Shown piece by piece: positions 32,454 to 40,511 of a stretch of DNA of 64,000 nucleotides; within the stretch, counting starts at the first letter, position 1, and each line of letters opens with the position of its first letter. Made by a program: the position numbers and the translations under genes. Under the pieces are notes generated by a model. It saw only the letters and a program-made list of their open reading frames with translations, ran no database searches and was not told the DNA's origin. Origin of the DNA: JALYUA01 sp039933215 (GTDB lineage: Bacteria > Acidobacteriota > Thermoanaerobaculia > UBA5066 > Gp7-AA6); contig JBDTOO010000009.1 of the NCBI GenBank assembly GCA_039933215.1, positions 10,549 to 74,548 of the forward strand, written 5' to 3'.

Positions 32454-32933
32454 ATGACCATCGACGACATCGATCTCCGGATTCTGGACATGCTCCAGCG
32501 CAACGGGAAACTCTCTCAGGCGAAGATCGCCGGCGCCGTCGGGCTCACGACGCCTTCGGTCAACGAGCGTATCAAGAAGATGGAGCGCCACGGGATGATC
32601 AAGGGGTTCGTCGCGCTCCTGGACCACGAGAAGATGGGATTTCCTCTCACCGCCTACGTCGACGTCGCTCTCGAACACCCCCGATTCGAAAAGGGATTCG
32701 TCGACGACCTCGAGCGCCTGCTCGGCGTTCAGGAGTGCCACTACCTCGCCGGGGAATACGCCTACCGCCTCAAAGTTAAGGCCGCCGACACGAACGCGCT
32801 CGCGGACTTCCTCCAGCGCCGCCTGCTCTCGATCAAAGGGGTGACGCGCGCCCGCACGCAGATCTCGCTTGGCTCGCGCAAGGAGTCCACCCTTCTGCCT
32901 CTGGTGATCGAAACGGAGCAGGAAAAGAAGTAG
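32454..32933 (+). CDS. Lrp/AsnC-family transcriptional regulator
   Basis: A 159-residue regulator. The N-terminal winged HTH (IDDIDLRILDMLQRNGKLSQ, then TTPSVNERIKKMERHGMIKG) is followed by a RAM effector-binding domain (about 65-140; FPLTAYVDVALEHPRFEKGF, CHYLAGEYAYRLKVKA). The family forms octamers, senses amino acids or related small molecules, and usually represses its own gene. GGAG lies directly before the ATG. The promoter with two palindromes is immediately upstream, shared divergently with the dnaJ-like gene. Confidence 0.93.
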   Translation: MTIDDIDLRILDMLQRNGKLSQAKIAGAVGLTTPSVNERIKKMERHGMIKGFVALLDHEKMGFPLTAYVDVALEHPRFEKGFVDDLERLLGVQECHYLAGEYAYRLKVKAADTNALADFLQRRLLSIKGVTRARTQISLGSRKESTLLPLVIETEQEKK

Positions 32934-33168
32934 CCCTGCGCCGGTTCCCGCGTCTTTTCCTCCCCCGTATCCCGATTCCTTTTCGAGCATGGCGGGCGTC
33001 CGCCCGGCTTTCGCCGGACGGATCGGCCGGGTGGCCTGGTGGGTAGGGCCTAAGAGGCGGGGAAGAGTCGGGGCCGGGCCGGCGCGGCGAGCGCGGGGCC
33101 GGTAGCTAGGGAGGGATTGGCGGCGGGGCGAATCGTCACGATGGACTTCATAGCTTGACCGGGGCGAA
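32934..33168. other. Intergenic region between the Lrp gene and the barrel-protein terminator
   Basis: No supported gene. Two strong GC hairpins overlap near 32993-33022 (CGGGCG-TC-CGCCCG and CCGGC-TTTC-GCCGG). They may end Lrp transcription but have no U-tract. The rest is GC-rich, with short open frames that have no recognisable content and no tRNA-like fold. Confidence 0.4.
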
Positions 33169-33207
33169 AGCAAAAGAAATGCCACCCGGATGTGGCTGCA
33201 TCCCGGG
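33169..33207 (-). terminator. Terminator of the small barrel-protein gene
   Basis: A stem CCCGGATG/CATCCCGGG with one bulge (33185-33192 with 33199-33207) and a 6-base loop. On the minus strand it is followed by the T-rich stretch CATTTCTTTTGCTTT. It lies about 65 bases after the stop of the gene at 33274-33810. Confidence 0.65.
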
Positions 33208-33273
33208 GATTCCGGAGCCCTACGGACGCGGGGCCGATCCTCGGCGACGCGGGAGGGGAGTGACTGTTTCTCT

Positions 33274-33810
33274 TCAGAAGCGGAAGAGGAGGCCGGCGGT
33301 GCCGCTCAGCATGGTCCGGCCTCCACCCGAGCGGAAGCGGTGCGCGGTGATGCGGCCGACGGCGGAGAGCTTCGAGATGATGCGGATCGACCCGTCGACT
33401 CCGGCGTGCCATCCAAACACCGTGTCAGCAGGCGCGCCGTCGGGGCGGACGCGGTATCCGCCGAATCCCGCGAAGAGCCCGCTCGTGTAGTCCGACTCCC
33501 CCTCCAGGAATTCGTAGGAAACGCCGATCGTCCCGTAGTCGACGTCGCTCCTGACGCTCGCCGCGGAGTTCGTGTCCGCCGGCGCGCGCAGCGAACCGTA
33601 CGTGCCCCGCAGCTGCACGTGGTCCTCGATCCCGAATTCCAACCAGGCGTTCCAGTCACGGGCGTGGAACTCCTCGATCTGGAAGCGATGCGAAATGTCG
33701 TTGACGGCGCCGAAGCTGGCTCCGATGCCCCAGTCCGCCGGCCGCGCGGCGTCCGGCGCGAGAAACGCGGCGAGGATCCCGACGAGAAGAATTCGGGCTC
33801 GGAACGACAA
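33274..33810 (-). CDS. Small outer-membrane beta-barrel-like protein
   Basis: A 178-residue exported protein. The signal peptide (FRARILLVGILAAFLAPDAA) is followed by alternating hydrophobic/polar strands (NAWLEFGIEDHVQLRGTYGS, VDYGTIGVSYEFLEGESDYT, SGLFAGFGGYRVR) and a C-terminal LLFRF. Terminal Phe after an aromatic-alternating strand is the BAM recognition signature of outer-membrane barrels. About eight strands fit an OmpW/OmpA-barrel-sized protein. The TTG at 33810 is chosen because GGAGG lies 6 bases upstream; the frame is open to a GTG at 33843. Function unknown. Confidence 0.75.
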   Translation of the reverse strand: MSFRARILLVGILAAFLAPDAARPADWGIGASFGAVNDISHRFQIEEFHARDWNAWLEFGIEDHVQLRGTYGSLRAPADTNSAASVRSDVDYGTIGVSYEFLEGESDYTSGLFAGFGGYRVRPDGAPADTVFGWHAGVDGSIRIISKLSAVGRITAHRFRSGGGRTMLSGTAGLLFRF

Positions 33811-33886
33811 GACGCACCTCCAGGTCGGAGTGTAGCGTGGCACGAACCCGCGCGAACCTGGCGTCGGACGTCCGATACCTTGCGGC

Positions 33887-33892
33887 TACAAT
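33887..33892 (+). promoter_or_regulatory. Candidate -10 box of comF
   Basis: TACAAT lies 8 bases before the comF ATG with no Shine-Dalgarno sequence between. No good -35 is visible. Confidence 0.45.
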
Positions 33893-33900
33893 CCGGCTCC

Positions 33901-34689
33901 ATGTCTACGGAGCCCGCCGGCGCGGCGTGGATGAGTTTTCGAAGCCACGTCGGCCGAGCGGTCACCACCTTCCTGTTCCCGTCGGCGTGCCTCGTCTGCG
34001 CGGAGCCGCTCGAGGAGATCCGGGCGGGCGGGGTCTGCCGGGCGTGCTGGGAATGCCTTCCCGCCCTGGCGCCACGCCGTTGCTTCCGGTGCGACGAGCC
34101 GCTTCCCGCCATGGACGCCGAGGTCTGCGGCCGCTGTCTTCTCGATCCGCCGCCTTTCGCCGGCCTGCGGGCCGCGGCGCCCTATCGAGGGACGGCGCGC
34201 GCGATCCTGATCGCCTTCAAGTTCCGATCCGCGGACTTTCTCGCGGGGCATCTCGCCCGGCGGATGGCGAACGCCCTCGAGAGGGGCGTCTTCGACGAGG
34301 TCGTCCCCGTGCCCGCGACCGCGATATCCAGACTGCGGCGGGATCACGCGGCGGACCTCCTCGGAGCCGCGCTCGCCCGCAGGCTGGGGCGCCCCTTTTC
34401 CGCCCGGCGCCTGCGCAAGGTCCGCGCGACAGAACGCCAGAGCGGACTGCGAGCCGACCGCCGCGCCGGAAATGTGCGCGGCGCATTCCGAGCGCAGGGG
34501 CGGCCCGCGCCCCGCGTTCTTCTCGTCGACGACGTGGCGACCTCCGGATCCACCGCCCGCGAGTGCTCCCGCGCGCTGCTCGCGGCAGGCGCGAGATCGG
34601 TCCGCGTCGCCGTGTTCGCGCGCGCGACCCGCGACGACGAGATCGCCGCCGCGCGGGACGAATTCCGCGAAGGCATCGAGGCCTCGTGA
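33901..34689 (+). CDS. comF: ComF-family phosphoribosyltransferase-like protein
   Basis: A 262-residue protein of the ComF/GntX family, linked to DNA uptake and transformation in several bacteria. The N-terminal zinc-finger part has four Cys-x2-Cys pairs (CLVC, CRACWEC, CFRC, CGRC). The C-terminal PRTase fold contains LIAFKFRSADFLAG, the VVPVPAT segment and the PRPP-binding VLLVDDVATSGSTARE. An in-frame ATG at 33931 could also serve as start. The stop overlaps the GTG of the proline dehydrogenase gene (GTGA). Confidence 0.93.
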   Translation: MSTEPAGAAWMSFRSHVGRAVTTFLFPSACLVCAEPLEEIRAGGVCRACWECLPALAPRRCFRCDEPLPAMDAEVCGRCLLDPPPFAGLRAAAPYRGTARAILIAFKFRSADFLAGHLARRMANALERGVFDEVVPVPATAISRLRRDHAADLLGAALARRLGRPFSARRLRKVRATERQSGLRADRRAGNVRGAFRAQGRPAPRVLLVDDVATSGSTARECSRALLAAGARSVRVAVFARATRDDEIAAARDEFREGIEAS

Positions 34690-35591
34690 AGATTCTGAAT
34701 TCCGCGATCGTTCGCACTCTCCCCTTCGTCCCGCGCCCGCTCGTGCGCGTCTTCTCCTCGCGCTACGTCGCCGGTGAGACTCTCGACGAGGCGCTCGCCG
34801 TGGTTCGCCGGCTGAACACGGAAGGCTGCATGGCGACCCTGGACGTGCTCGGCGAGGACGTCGTGCGGCTGGAGGAAACGGAAGAGACGGTCGCCGAGTA
34901 CGCGAAGGCTCTCGACGCGATCGCGCGTGAGCGGCTCGACTCGAACATCTCCGTCAAGCTGAGCGCCCTCGGCCTGAAGCTCGACCCGGTCGAATGCCGG
35001 CGGCAGTTCTCCCGAATTTTGGAGGCCGCTGCGCGCCACGGGAGCTTCGTGCGCATCGACATGGAGGATTCCTCGGTCACCGAGGAGACGATCCGCGTCT
35101 TCCTCGAGGCCCGGGAGCGCACCGAGCGCGTCGGCATCGTCATCCAGGCGTACCTGCGCCGGAGCCGCTCCGACGTGACCCGCCTGATCGCCGCCTCCGC
35201 GAACGTCCGCGTGTGCAAAGGCATTTACGCCGAGCCCCCGGACATCGCCTTCCAGGATCCGAACGAGATCCGCGACAGCTATTCGGCGCTGGTCGAGGGC
35301 CTCCTGGGCGCGGGGTGCTACGTGGGGATCGCGACGCACGACCCGGCCCTCGTTGACCGGGCTCTCGCGACGGTGGCTTCCCGGAAGCTGTCGCGGGGCG
35401 AATACGAGTTCCAGATGCTGCTCGGGGTCGCGCCCGACCTGCGGCGGAGGCTGGTCACGTCGGGCCACCGTTTGCGCGTTTACATTCCCTATGGGCGTTC
35501 CTGGTACGGCTACTCGATGCGCCGCCTGAAGGAGAACCCCGCCATCGCCGGCCACATCGTCAAAAACCTGTTCACGGGGGGAGGCTCCTAG
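34686..35591 (+). CDS. Proline dehydrogenase (PutA-type barrel, stand-alone)
   Basis: A 301-residue FAD-dependent enzyme that oxidises L-proline to delta-1-pyrroline-5-carboxylate. The TIM-barrel motifs are present in order: ISVKLSALGLKLD, FVRIDMEDSS, VGIVIQAYLRRS, VRVCKGIYAEP, VGIATHD, YEFQMLLGV and the C-terminal RVYIPYGRSWYGYSMRRLKE that binds FAD and substrate. It is a monofunctional enzyme of the size found in Gram-positives and Thermus; the partner P5C dehydrogenase is not in view. The GTG start overlaps the comF stop, so the two are translationally linked although their functions seem unrelated. Confidence 0.94.
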   Translation: MKILNSAIVRTLPFVPRPLVRVFSSRYVAGETLDEALAVVRRLNTEGCMATLDVLGEDVVRLEETEETVAEYAKALDAIARERLDSNISVKLSALGLKLDPVECRRQFSRILEAAARHGSFVRIDMEDSSVTEETIRVFLEARERTERVGIVIQAYLRRSRSDVTRLIAASANVRVCKGIYAEPPDIAFQDPNEIRDSYSALVEGLLGAGCYVGIATHDPALVDRALATVASRKLSRGEYEFQMLLGVAPDLRRRLVTSGHRLRVYIPYGRSWYGYSMRRLKENPAIAGHIVKNLFTGGGS

Positions 35592-35618
35592 CCCTCTTTT
35601 CAGGGGCTGGACAGCCTG

Positions 35619-35647
35619 TTGCCCCCGGTCGGACCGGGGCATATACT
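35619..35647 (+). promoter_or_regulatory. Promoter with spacer palindrome before the barrel-protein gene
   Basis: TTGCCC (35619-35624), 17-base spacer, TATACT (35642-35647). The spacer holds a near-perfect palindrome, CCCCGGTC-G-GACCGGGG (35623-35639). It could bind a repressor or, as RNA, fold the 3' end of the proline dehydrogenase transcript. Confidence 0.6.
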
Positions 35648-35672
35648 CGGGGTGGACCTGCGGGTCCGGCAT

Positions 35673-37568
35673 ATGACACGGCGTCTCCTCCACCTCCTTT
35701 CGCTCCTCCTGGTGCTCGCTCCGGCGCGCGCCCTGGTGGCGGAGCCGGCGGCTCCGCCGATCTCGGGAGTCGTGAGCCACCTGCAGAAGCCGATCAGCGA
35801 CGCGCTCGTCGTCTTCTACAACCTCGGCGACACCTCCCTGACGCGTTCACGCACCGCCCCGGACGGCACCTTCGTGGTGCCCTCGGCTCCGATCGGGGTT
35901 TACGACCTGATCGCCTACAAGAAGGGGTTTCTTCCGACCCTCGTCCGGATCTGGCATCCGTCCCTGACGGGGGCGCTCTCCGCCGTGCGGATCCAGCTGC
36001 GGCCCCGCGGCGCGTCCGCCGATTCGGCGGCGGCCAGCGAATCGACCGTCTGGGAGCTGCGCGACCGCGTGCCGACCGACGTGCTTCGCGAGATCTCGCT
36101 GCTCGAGGATGGATTCGGGGTCCCGAACGCGAGTCTTCCGGCGGGGGACCATACGCGCATCGACCGGGCGCTCGGCGGCGAGGTCCGTTCCGTCGCGGAC
36201 GTCTCGGCGGGCGACACCTCCCTCTCGCGCACAGCGGTCGGCGTGCGCGGTGGCCTGCCGAACGGCTGGACTTACGACCTGCGTGGAGACTACGCGGCCG
36301 TCGCGGATTCGGCCGGCATCGGCGCCGACGCTTCCCGGACGACCGGCAACTCGGCCGGGATCGCCCTCGACGTCGCGCCCTCGGATGTCGATCACGTCAG
36401 CGTCACGACCCGCCGCCACACGCTGTCCTTCCACGACGACCGGGCCGCCAGCCTGCAGACCCATGCGGTCAGCTGGAGCCGGGGCGAGGAGGAGGGCTCG
36501 GTCGAATCGGTGGCCGCCCGCTATGTGGATGAAACGAACCTCTATCGCGCGACATCGGCCGGCACGTCGTTTTTCCCCATCGCCTCCCGGACGTGGGAGG
36601 TCAAGGCGAAGTACGCCCGTCCCGCCGGCGACTCGCCCGGAGTCAGCGTCGGCATGACCTACCGGCACCGCGAGGGGACGATCGGTCCCTCCGCCGTCGG
36701 CAACGACGGCGCTCTCCTTCTGTCGGCTCCGGACGCGGATCTCTCCGCCTCGGCCATCACGCGCGTCTCCTCCCGCTCCGAAGTCGAGGGCGGCGTGGTC
36801 GCGCGTTACCTGTCGGGAGGCTACGGGGTCGCCCCCCGCATCGCCGCCCGGTACCGGGTCGGCGGACAGACCTATCTTTTCGTGCGCGGTCTCTACCGCG
36901 TTTCCGAGTCCGTGGGAGCGCACGCGACGGTGCTGCCTCTGGTCGCGTCGATCGAAGACAATTCCGACGCCACGGCCCGCAAGGCCTTCGCCGTCGGGCT
37001 CGAGAGAAACGCCGGCCAGGACGGTTCCTTCCGGCTCGAAGCGTCGAACCAGCGGGTCGGTGAGGCCGTTCGAGCCTTCTTCGAGGGCGATTTCCTGACG
37101 GACTTCGACAGCGTGTATCTGTTCGACGGGAACATGCTGCGTCAGTACCGCGCGACGGCGACGCAGCGCCTCTCCGACACGGTCTCGGGCACTCTGGCCG
37201 TGCGTTACGGGACGATCGAAGGCGACCTCGTTCCGGAGACCGGCGCGTCCTTCGGGATCACGGCGAACCGGGGACAGTTCTGGACGGCTCGGGCGGGAAT
37301 CGAGCTGCTCCCCACACGGACCGGCATCGCTCTCCTGTTGCGCGGAGCCCGCCAGCATCTCGTCACCAATTCAGGCACCCACCTGAACGAATCGGACAAG
37401 ATCGCCATCTCGATCGCTCAGGACCTCTCCGTGATCGGCCTCACCCCTTTCGGCTCCGACTGCAAGCTCCTGGTGGCGATCGAGTCGGCTCGCAGCACGG
37501 CGGCGAGAGAGCGGGATGACGCCTCCGTCAGCAACCGGCTGCTCGGAGGCCTGGCGATTTCCTTCTGA
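35673..37568 (+). CDS. Outer-membrane beta-barrel protein with carboxypeptidase-regulatory-like domain
   Basis: A 631-residue exported protein. A signal peptide (LLHLLSLLLVLAPARALVAE) is followed by a carboxypeptidase-D-regulatory-like beta-sandwich (about 25-105; ISGVVSHLQKPISDALVVF, TFVVPSAPIGVYDLIAYKKG). A linker leads to a beta-barrel of about 400-450 residues with alternating strands and a C-terminal LLGGLAISF. It resembles TonB-dependent or SusC-like barrels in layout, but I see no plug domain or TonB box. The start is the ATG at 35673, 26 bases after the -10 box; an upstream in-frame start at 35619 would lie inside the promoter. Confidence 0.82.
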   Translation: MTRRLLHLLSLLLVLAPARALVAEPAAPPISGVVSHLQKPISDALVVFYNLGDTSLTRSRTAPDGTFVVPSAPIGVYDLIAYKKGFLPTLVRIWHPSLTGALSAVRIQLRPRGASADSAAASESTVWELRDRVPTDVLREISLLEDGFGVPNASLPAGDHTRIDRALGGEVRSVADVSAGDTSLSRTAVGVRGGLPNGWTYDLRGDYAAVADSAGIGADASRTTGNSAGIALDVAPSDVDHVSVTTRRHTLSFHDDRAASLQTHAVSWSRGEEEGSVESVAARYVDETNLYRATSAGTSFFPIASRTWEVKAKYARPAGDSPGVSVGMTYRHREGTIGPSAVGNDGALLLSAPDADLSASAITRVSSRSEVEGGVVARYLSGGYGVAPRIAARYRVGGQTYLFVRGLYRVSESVGAHATVLPLVASIEDNSDATARKAFAVGLERNAGQDGSFRLEASNQRVGEAVRAFFEGDFLTDFDSVYLFDGNMLRQYRATATQRLSDTVSGTLAVRYGTIEGDLVPETGASFGITANRGQFWTARAGIELLPTRTGIALLLRGARQHLVTNSGTHLNESDKIAISIAQDLSVIGLTPFGSDCKLLVAIESARSTAARERDDASVSNRLLGGLAISF

Positions 37569-37763
37569 TTTCGTCCCCCTTCCACTTCCCGTCTCCCGCG
37601 AGCCTTCCCCAGAGGAGAACTCCGCGGAACGCTGTGACTTTTTGGGCCACCAGATTTTAGGAGCGAATCCAGCGCATTGGATTTTGAAATCGATCCCAAT
37701 TCTGGAGGCCGCTATAACCATCTGGGAGTCAATGGTTTGAGTGGAGGAGGGGGTGGCGGCTCG

Positions 37764-40511
37764 ATGGCATCCGGTTTGCTGAATCCCTCCTCGATGTCCC
37801 GTTTCGTGAAAGTCGTCGGTGTCTCTGTCGCCGTGGCTGTCGCGGCCGCGACCATCGGCCTGTCCCTGCTCTCCTTCACGCGAAAAGTCGATCACTTCAC
37901 GCGCGTCGGCTTCGAGGCGGGGCGATCGGGCGGCTCCCTGATCGTGGCGCGGGTGGATCCGGCGGGGGCGGGTGCCCACGCGGGGCTCGCCGCGGGAGAT
38001 CGCATCATCACCGCGGACGGGCAGACCGCCGCGTCGCTGGCAGATCCGGACCGGAGCCTGGCGCGCAAGCCGTTCCCCCATCGCCTGCTGATCGCGAGAG
38101 GCGGCGAGATTCGCGAGATCCTGCTCGGACGAGTCGCCGCCCGGCCCGACTGGTCGTACGTGTTTCTGGCCTTCGTCGGACTTCTCTACCTGTTGATCGG
38201 CCTCTTTACCGCGACGCGGGATCGTTCCGAAGCGTCGCGGGTGTTCTGCGCGATCTGTCTCGCGTCTTTCGCGATCTACGCGATCACGCCGGCGCCGCCC
38301 AGGGACCTCGCCTGGAAAGGGTTCCTCGTCGCGGAAGACATCTACCGCGCCCTTCTCCCGGCCCTGCTCGTGCATTTCTTCCTGATCTTTCCGCGCGCGA
38401 CGGTCTCCCGAAGACTTCTCCCGCTTCTCTACGTCCCCGGCCTGGTTTATCTCGCGCTCCAGGAGGGACCGCTCTTCCTCGCCGCGGCGGACCCCGCCTC
38501 CTGGCTCGCGTGGGCGACGAGGTTCTGGCTTCTCTATTTCGCGGCCGCGGCCGCGGCGGTCCTCGTGCGGCTCCAGACGCTTCTCTGGAAGCCTCGCGGC
38601 GACGCCATCGCCGAGAAACAGATCCGCTGGATCGGACTCGGGGTGACGGTCGGGCTCACGCCTTTCCTCCTGCTCTACCTGCTTCCCCGGGTCGTCGGAC
38701 TCGCCTCCCCGCTGCTCGCCAATGCCGCGGTGATCCCCCTCGTGTTCATACCTCTCGCGTTTGCCTACGCGATCCTGAAGTGGCGGCTGTGGGACGTCGA
38801 GATGTTCGTCCGCGAGGCTCTCGCCACGACCGCCGCCGTCGTGCTGGGCGGGATGGCGTTCGTGCTGTTGAACGCCCTGCTCGATCGCACGCTCGAAGGG
38901 ATGGCGGAAACGGGGAAGAACGTCATCGCGTTCGGCTCCGGACTTTTTCTCGCCTCGCTGCTCGTTCCGGTCAAGAAGCGCCTGACCGACGTGCTGGAGA
39001 AGATCCAGTACCACGACACTTATCGCGCGCGCCGGGCGCTCCTCGACGTCGCCCGGGACTTCGCGACGCCCCGAACCCGGGAAGACCTCGCTCGCGCGAT
39101 CGTGCAGCGCGTCGAAGCCGGCATGCACGTAGTCCCGTGCTCCCTCTTCCTCCTGGACGAAGGAGCCGTCCCCGCCGCCGAGCGGGCACTCCTCCGCGAG
39201 CGCCTCGCGGCGAGCGACGTCAGCCGTCTGAAGAGCTCGGCCTTCGGCGAGGAGACTCCGCCGAGCGCGGAGAGCCTTCACGCCGCCGGCTACCGGGTCT
39301 TCTTCGCGCTGCGGTGCGGAGGGGAGCTGGTCGGGGCGCTCGGTCTGGGCCACAAGGACGGCCGTGTGCCGCTCTCGACCGAGGACGAGTCCCTTCTCCT
39401 CGCCGTCATGGCTCAGGCCGGACTCGCGTACGAGAACGCCCGCCTCTATGGAGCGCTCGCCGACCGCCTCGAGGAGATCAAGTCGCTCCAGCAGTACCAG
39501 GAGAGCGTCATCCGCTCGTCCTCGTCCGGGATCGTCGTCCTCGACGGAAATGGGCAGGTCCACTCGGCCAATCCCGCTTTCGCGGCGCTCGTGGGCCGCT
39601 CCGACACCGAGCTGCGCGGCCAGGCCTTCGCCGACATCCTCCCCGGTGTGGATCTTCCGCCGGCTCCGGCGGGAGCGGAAACGGATGAAAGCACCGTCGA
39701 AGCGCGCTTCGAGAACGCTCTGGGGGAAGAGCGCGACGTCCGGGTGTCCGTGTCGGCGTTCCACGGAGCTCCCGACCGGAAGGTCGTGCTCGTCGACGAC
39801 GTGACGGACCGCGTGCGCGCGGAGCGCGCCGTGGCGGAGCGCGAGCGGCTCGCGTCGCTCGGCGTGCTGGCGGCGGGCGTCGCCCACGAGGTGAACACGC
39901 CGATCGCCGGACTCTCCTCCTACGCCCAGATGCTCCTCGCGGACACCGCGCCCGGGGACCCGCGCTACGCGATCCTGAAGAAGATGGAGCGCCAGACGTT
40001 CCGCGCCGCCCATCTCGTCAACAACCTTCTCGAATTCGCCCGCCCCCGTGCGGCGGCGAGGGTCCGAACCGATCTGCGGCGGGTCGTCGCGAACGCGGCG
40101 GAGTCCGTCGAGACGACGATGGGCGCCCGGCGCCTGTGCATCGCCGAAAACGGGTCCTCCCCGATCTGGGTCGACGGGGATCCGAGGGAGCTCGAGCAGG
40201 TCTTCGTGAATCTCTTCACCAACGCGCGCGACGCGTCGCCGGACGACGGCGAGGTCTCGTGCGCGCTCGCCGACGAGGGCAGCACGGTGCGGGTCGTCAT
40301 CTCGGACCGCGGGCCTGGCCTTCCGGCGAACGCGGATGACCGTCTGTTCCAGCCGTTCTACACGACGAAGAAGACCGGCGGCACCGGCCTCGGGCTCGCG
40401 ATCTCGAGGGAGATCGTGCGGCGGCACGGCGGAGACATCGGCCTGGAGTCCCGGGATGGCGGAGGCGCGCAGGCGTGGGTGACTCTCCCCCTCGCGGCGC
40501 GGGTGTCGTGA
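37764..40511 (+). CDS. PDZ-multi-helix membrane-GAF-PAS sensor histidine kinase
   Basis: A 915-residue kinase. In order: one membrane helix, a PDZ-like domain (about 55-120; VDPAGAGAHAGLAAGDRIIT), about eight membrane helices carrying LLVHFFLIFPR, a GAF domain, a PAS domain (SSSSGIVVLDGNGQVHSANP), and a HisKA/HATPase core. The phospho-acceptor is His708 in GVAHEVNTPIAGL. The ATP-binding site has NLFTNARDASPDD, ISDRGPGLP and TGGTGLGLAISREIV. It should phosphorylate the NtrC-type regulator encoded next, with a GTGA overlap. The ATG at 37764 is the preferred start; the frame is open to a TTG at 37677. The N-terminal half is colinear with the SpoIIE phosphatase at 2646-5255. Confidence 0.93.
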   Translation: MASGLLNPSSMSRFVKVVGVSVAVAVAAATIGLSLLSFTRKVDHFTRVGFEAGRSGGSLIVARVDPAGAGAHAGLAAGDRIITADGQTAASLADPDRSLARKPFPHRLLIARGGEIREILLGRVAARPDWSYVFLAFVGLLYLLIGLFTATRDRSEASRVFCAICLASFAIYAITPAPPRDLAWKGFLVAEDIYRALLPALLVHFFLIFPRATVSRRLLPLLYVPGLVYLALQEGPLFLAAADPASWLAWATRFWLLYFAAAAAAVLVRLQTLLWKPRGDAIAEKQIRWIGLGVTVGLTPFLLLYLLPRVVGLASPLLANAAVIPLVFIPLAFAYAILKWRLWDVEMFVREALATTAAVVLGGMAFVLLNALLDRTLEGMAETGKNVIAFGSGLFLASLLVPVKKRLTDVLEKIQYHDTYRARRALLDVARDFATPRTREDLARAIVQRVEAGMHVVPCSLFLLDEGAVPAAERALLRERLAASDVSRLKSSAFGEETPPSAESLHAAGYRVFFALRCGGELVGALGLGHKDGRVPLSTEDESLLLAVMAQAGLAYENARLYGALADRLEEIKSLQQYQESVIRSSSSGIVVLDGNGQVHSANPAFAALVGRSDTELRGQAFADILPGVDLPPAPAGAETDESTVEARFENALGEERDVRVSVSAFHGAPDRKVVLVDDVTDRVRAERAVAERERLASLGVLAAGVAHEVNTPIAGLSSYAQMLLADTAPGDPRYAILKKMERQTFRAAHLVNNLLEFARPRAAARVRTDLRRVVANAAESVETTMGARRLCIAENGSSPIWVDGDPRELEQVFVNLFTNARDASPDDGEVSCALADEGSTVRVVISDRGPGLPANADDRLFQPFYTTKKTGGTGLGLAISREIVRRHGGDIGLESRDGGGAQAWVTLPLAARVS

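Noticed and set aside
33000..33215. Possible riboswitch or tRNA-like fold in the Lrp downstream region
   Set aside because: The paired segments reduce to simple GC hairpins and one terminator; no conserved riboswitch core or acceptor stem could be matched.
37700..37740. TATAAC as a -10 box for the histidine kinase gene
   Set aside because: No -35 at acceptable spacing was found; the true start of that gene is also uncertain.
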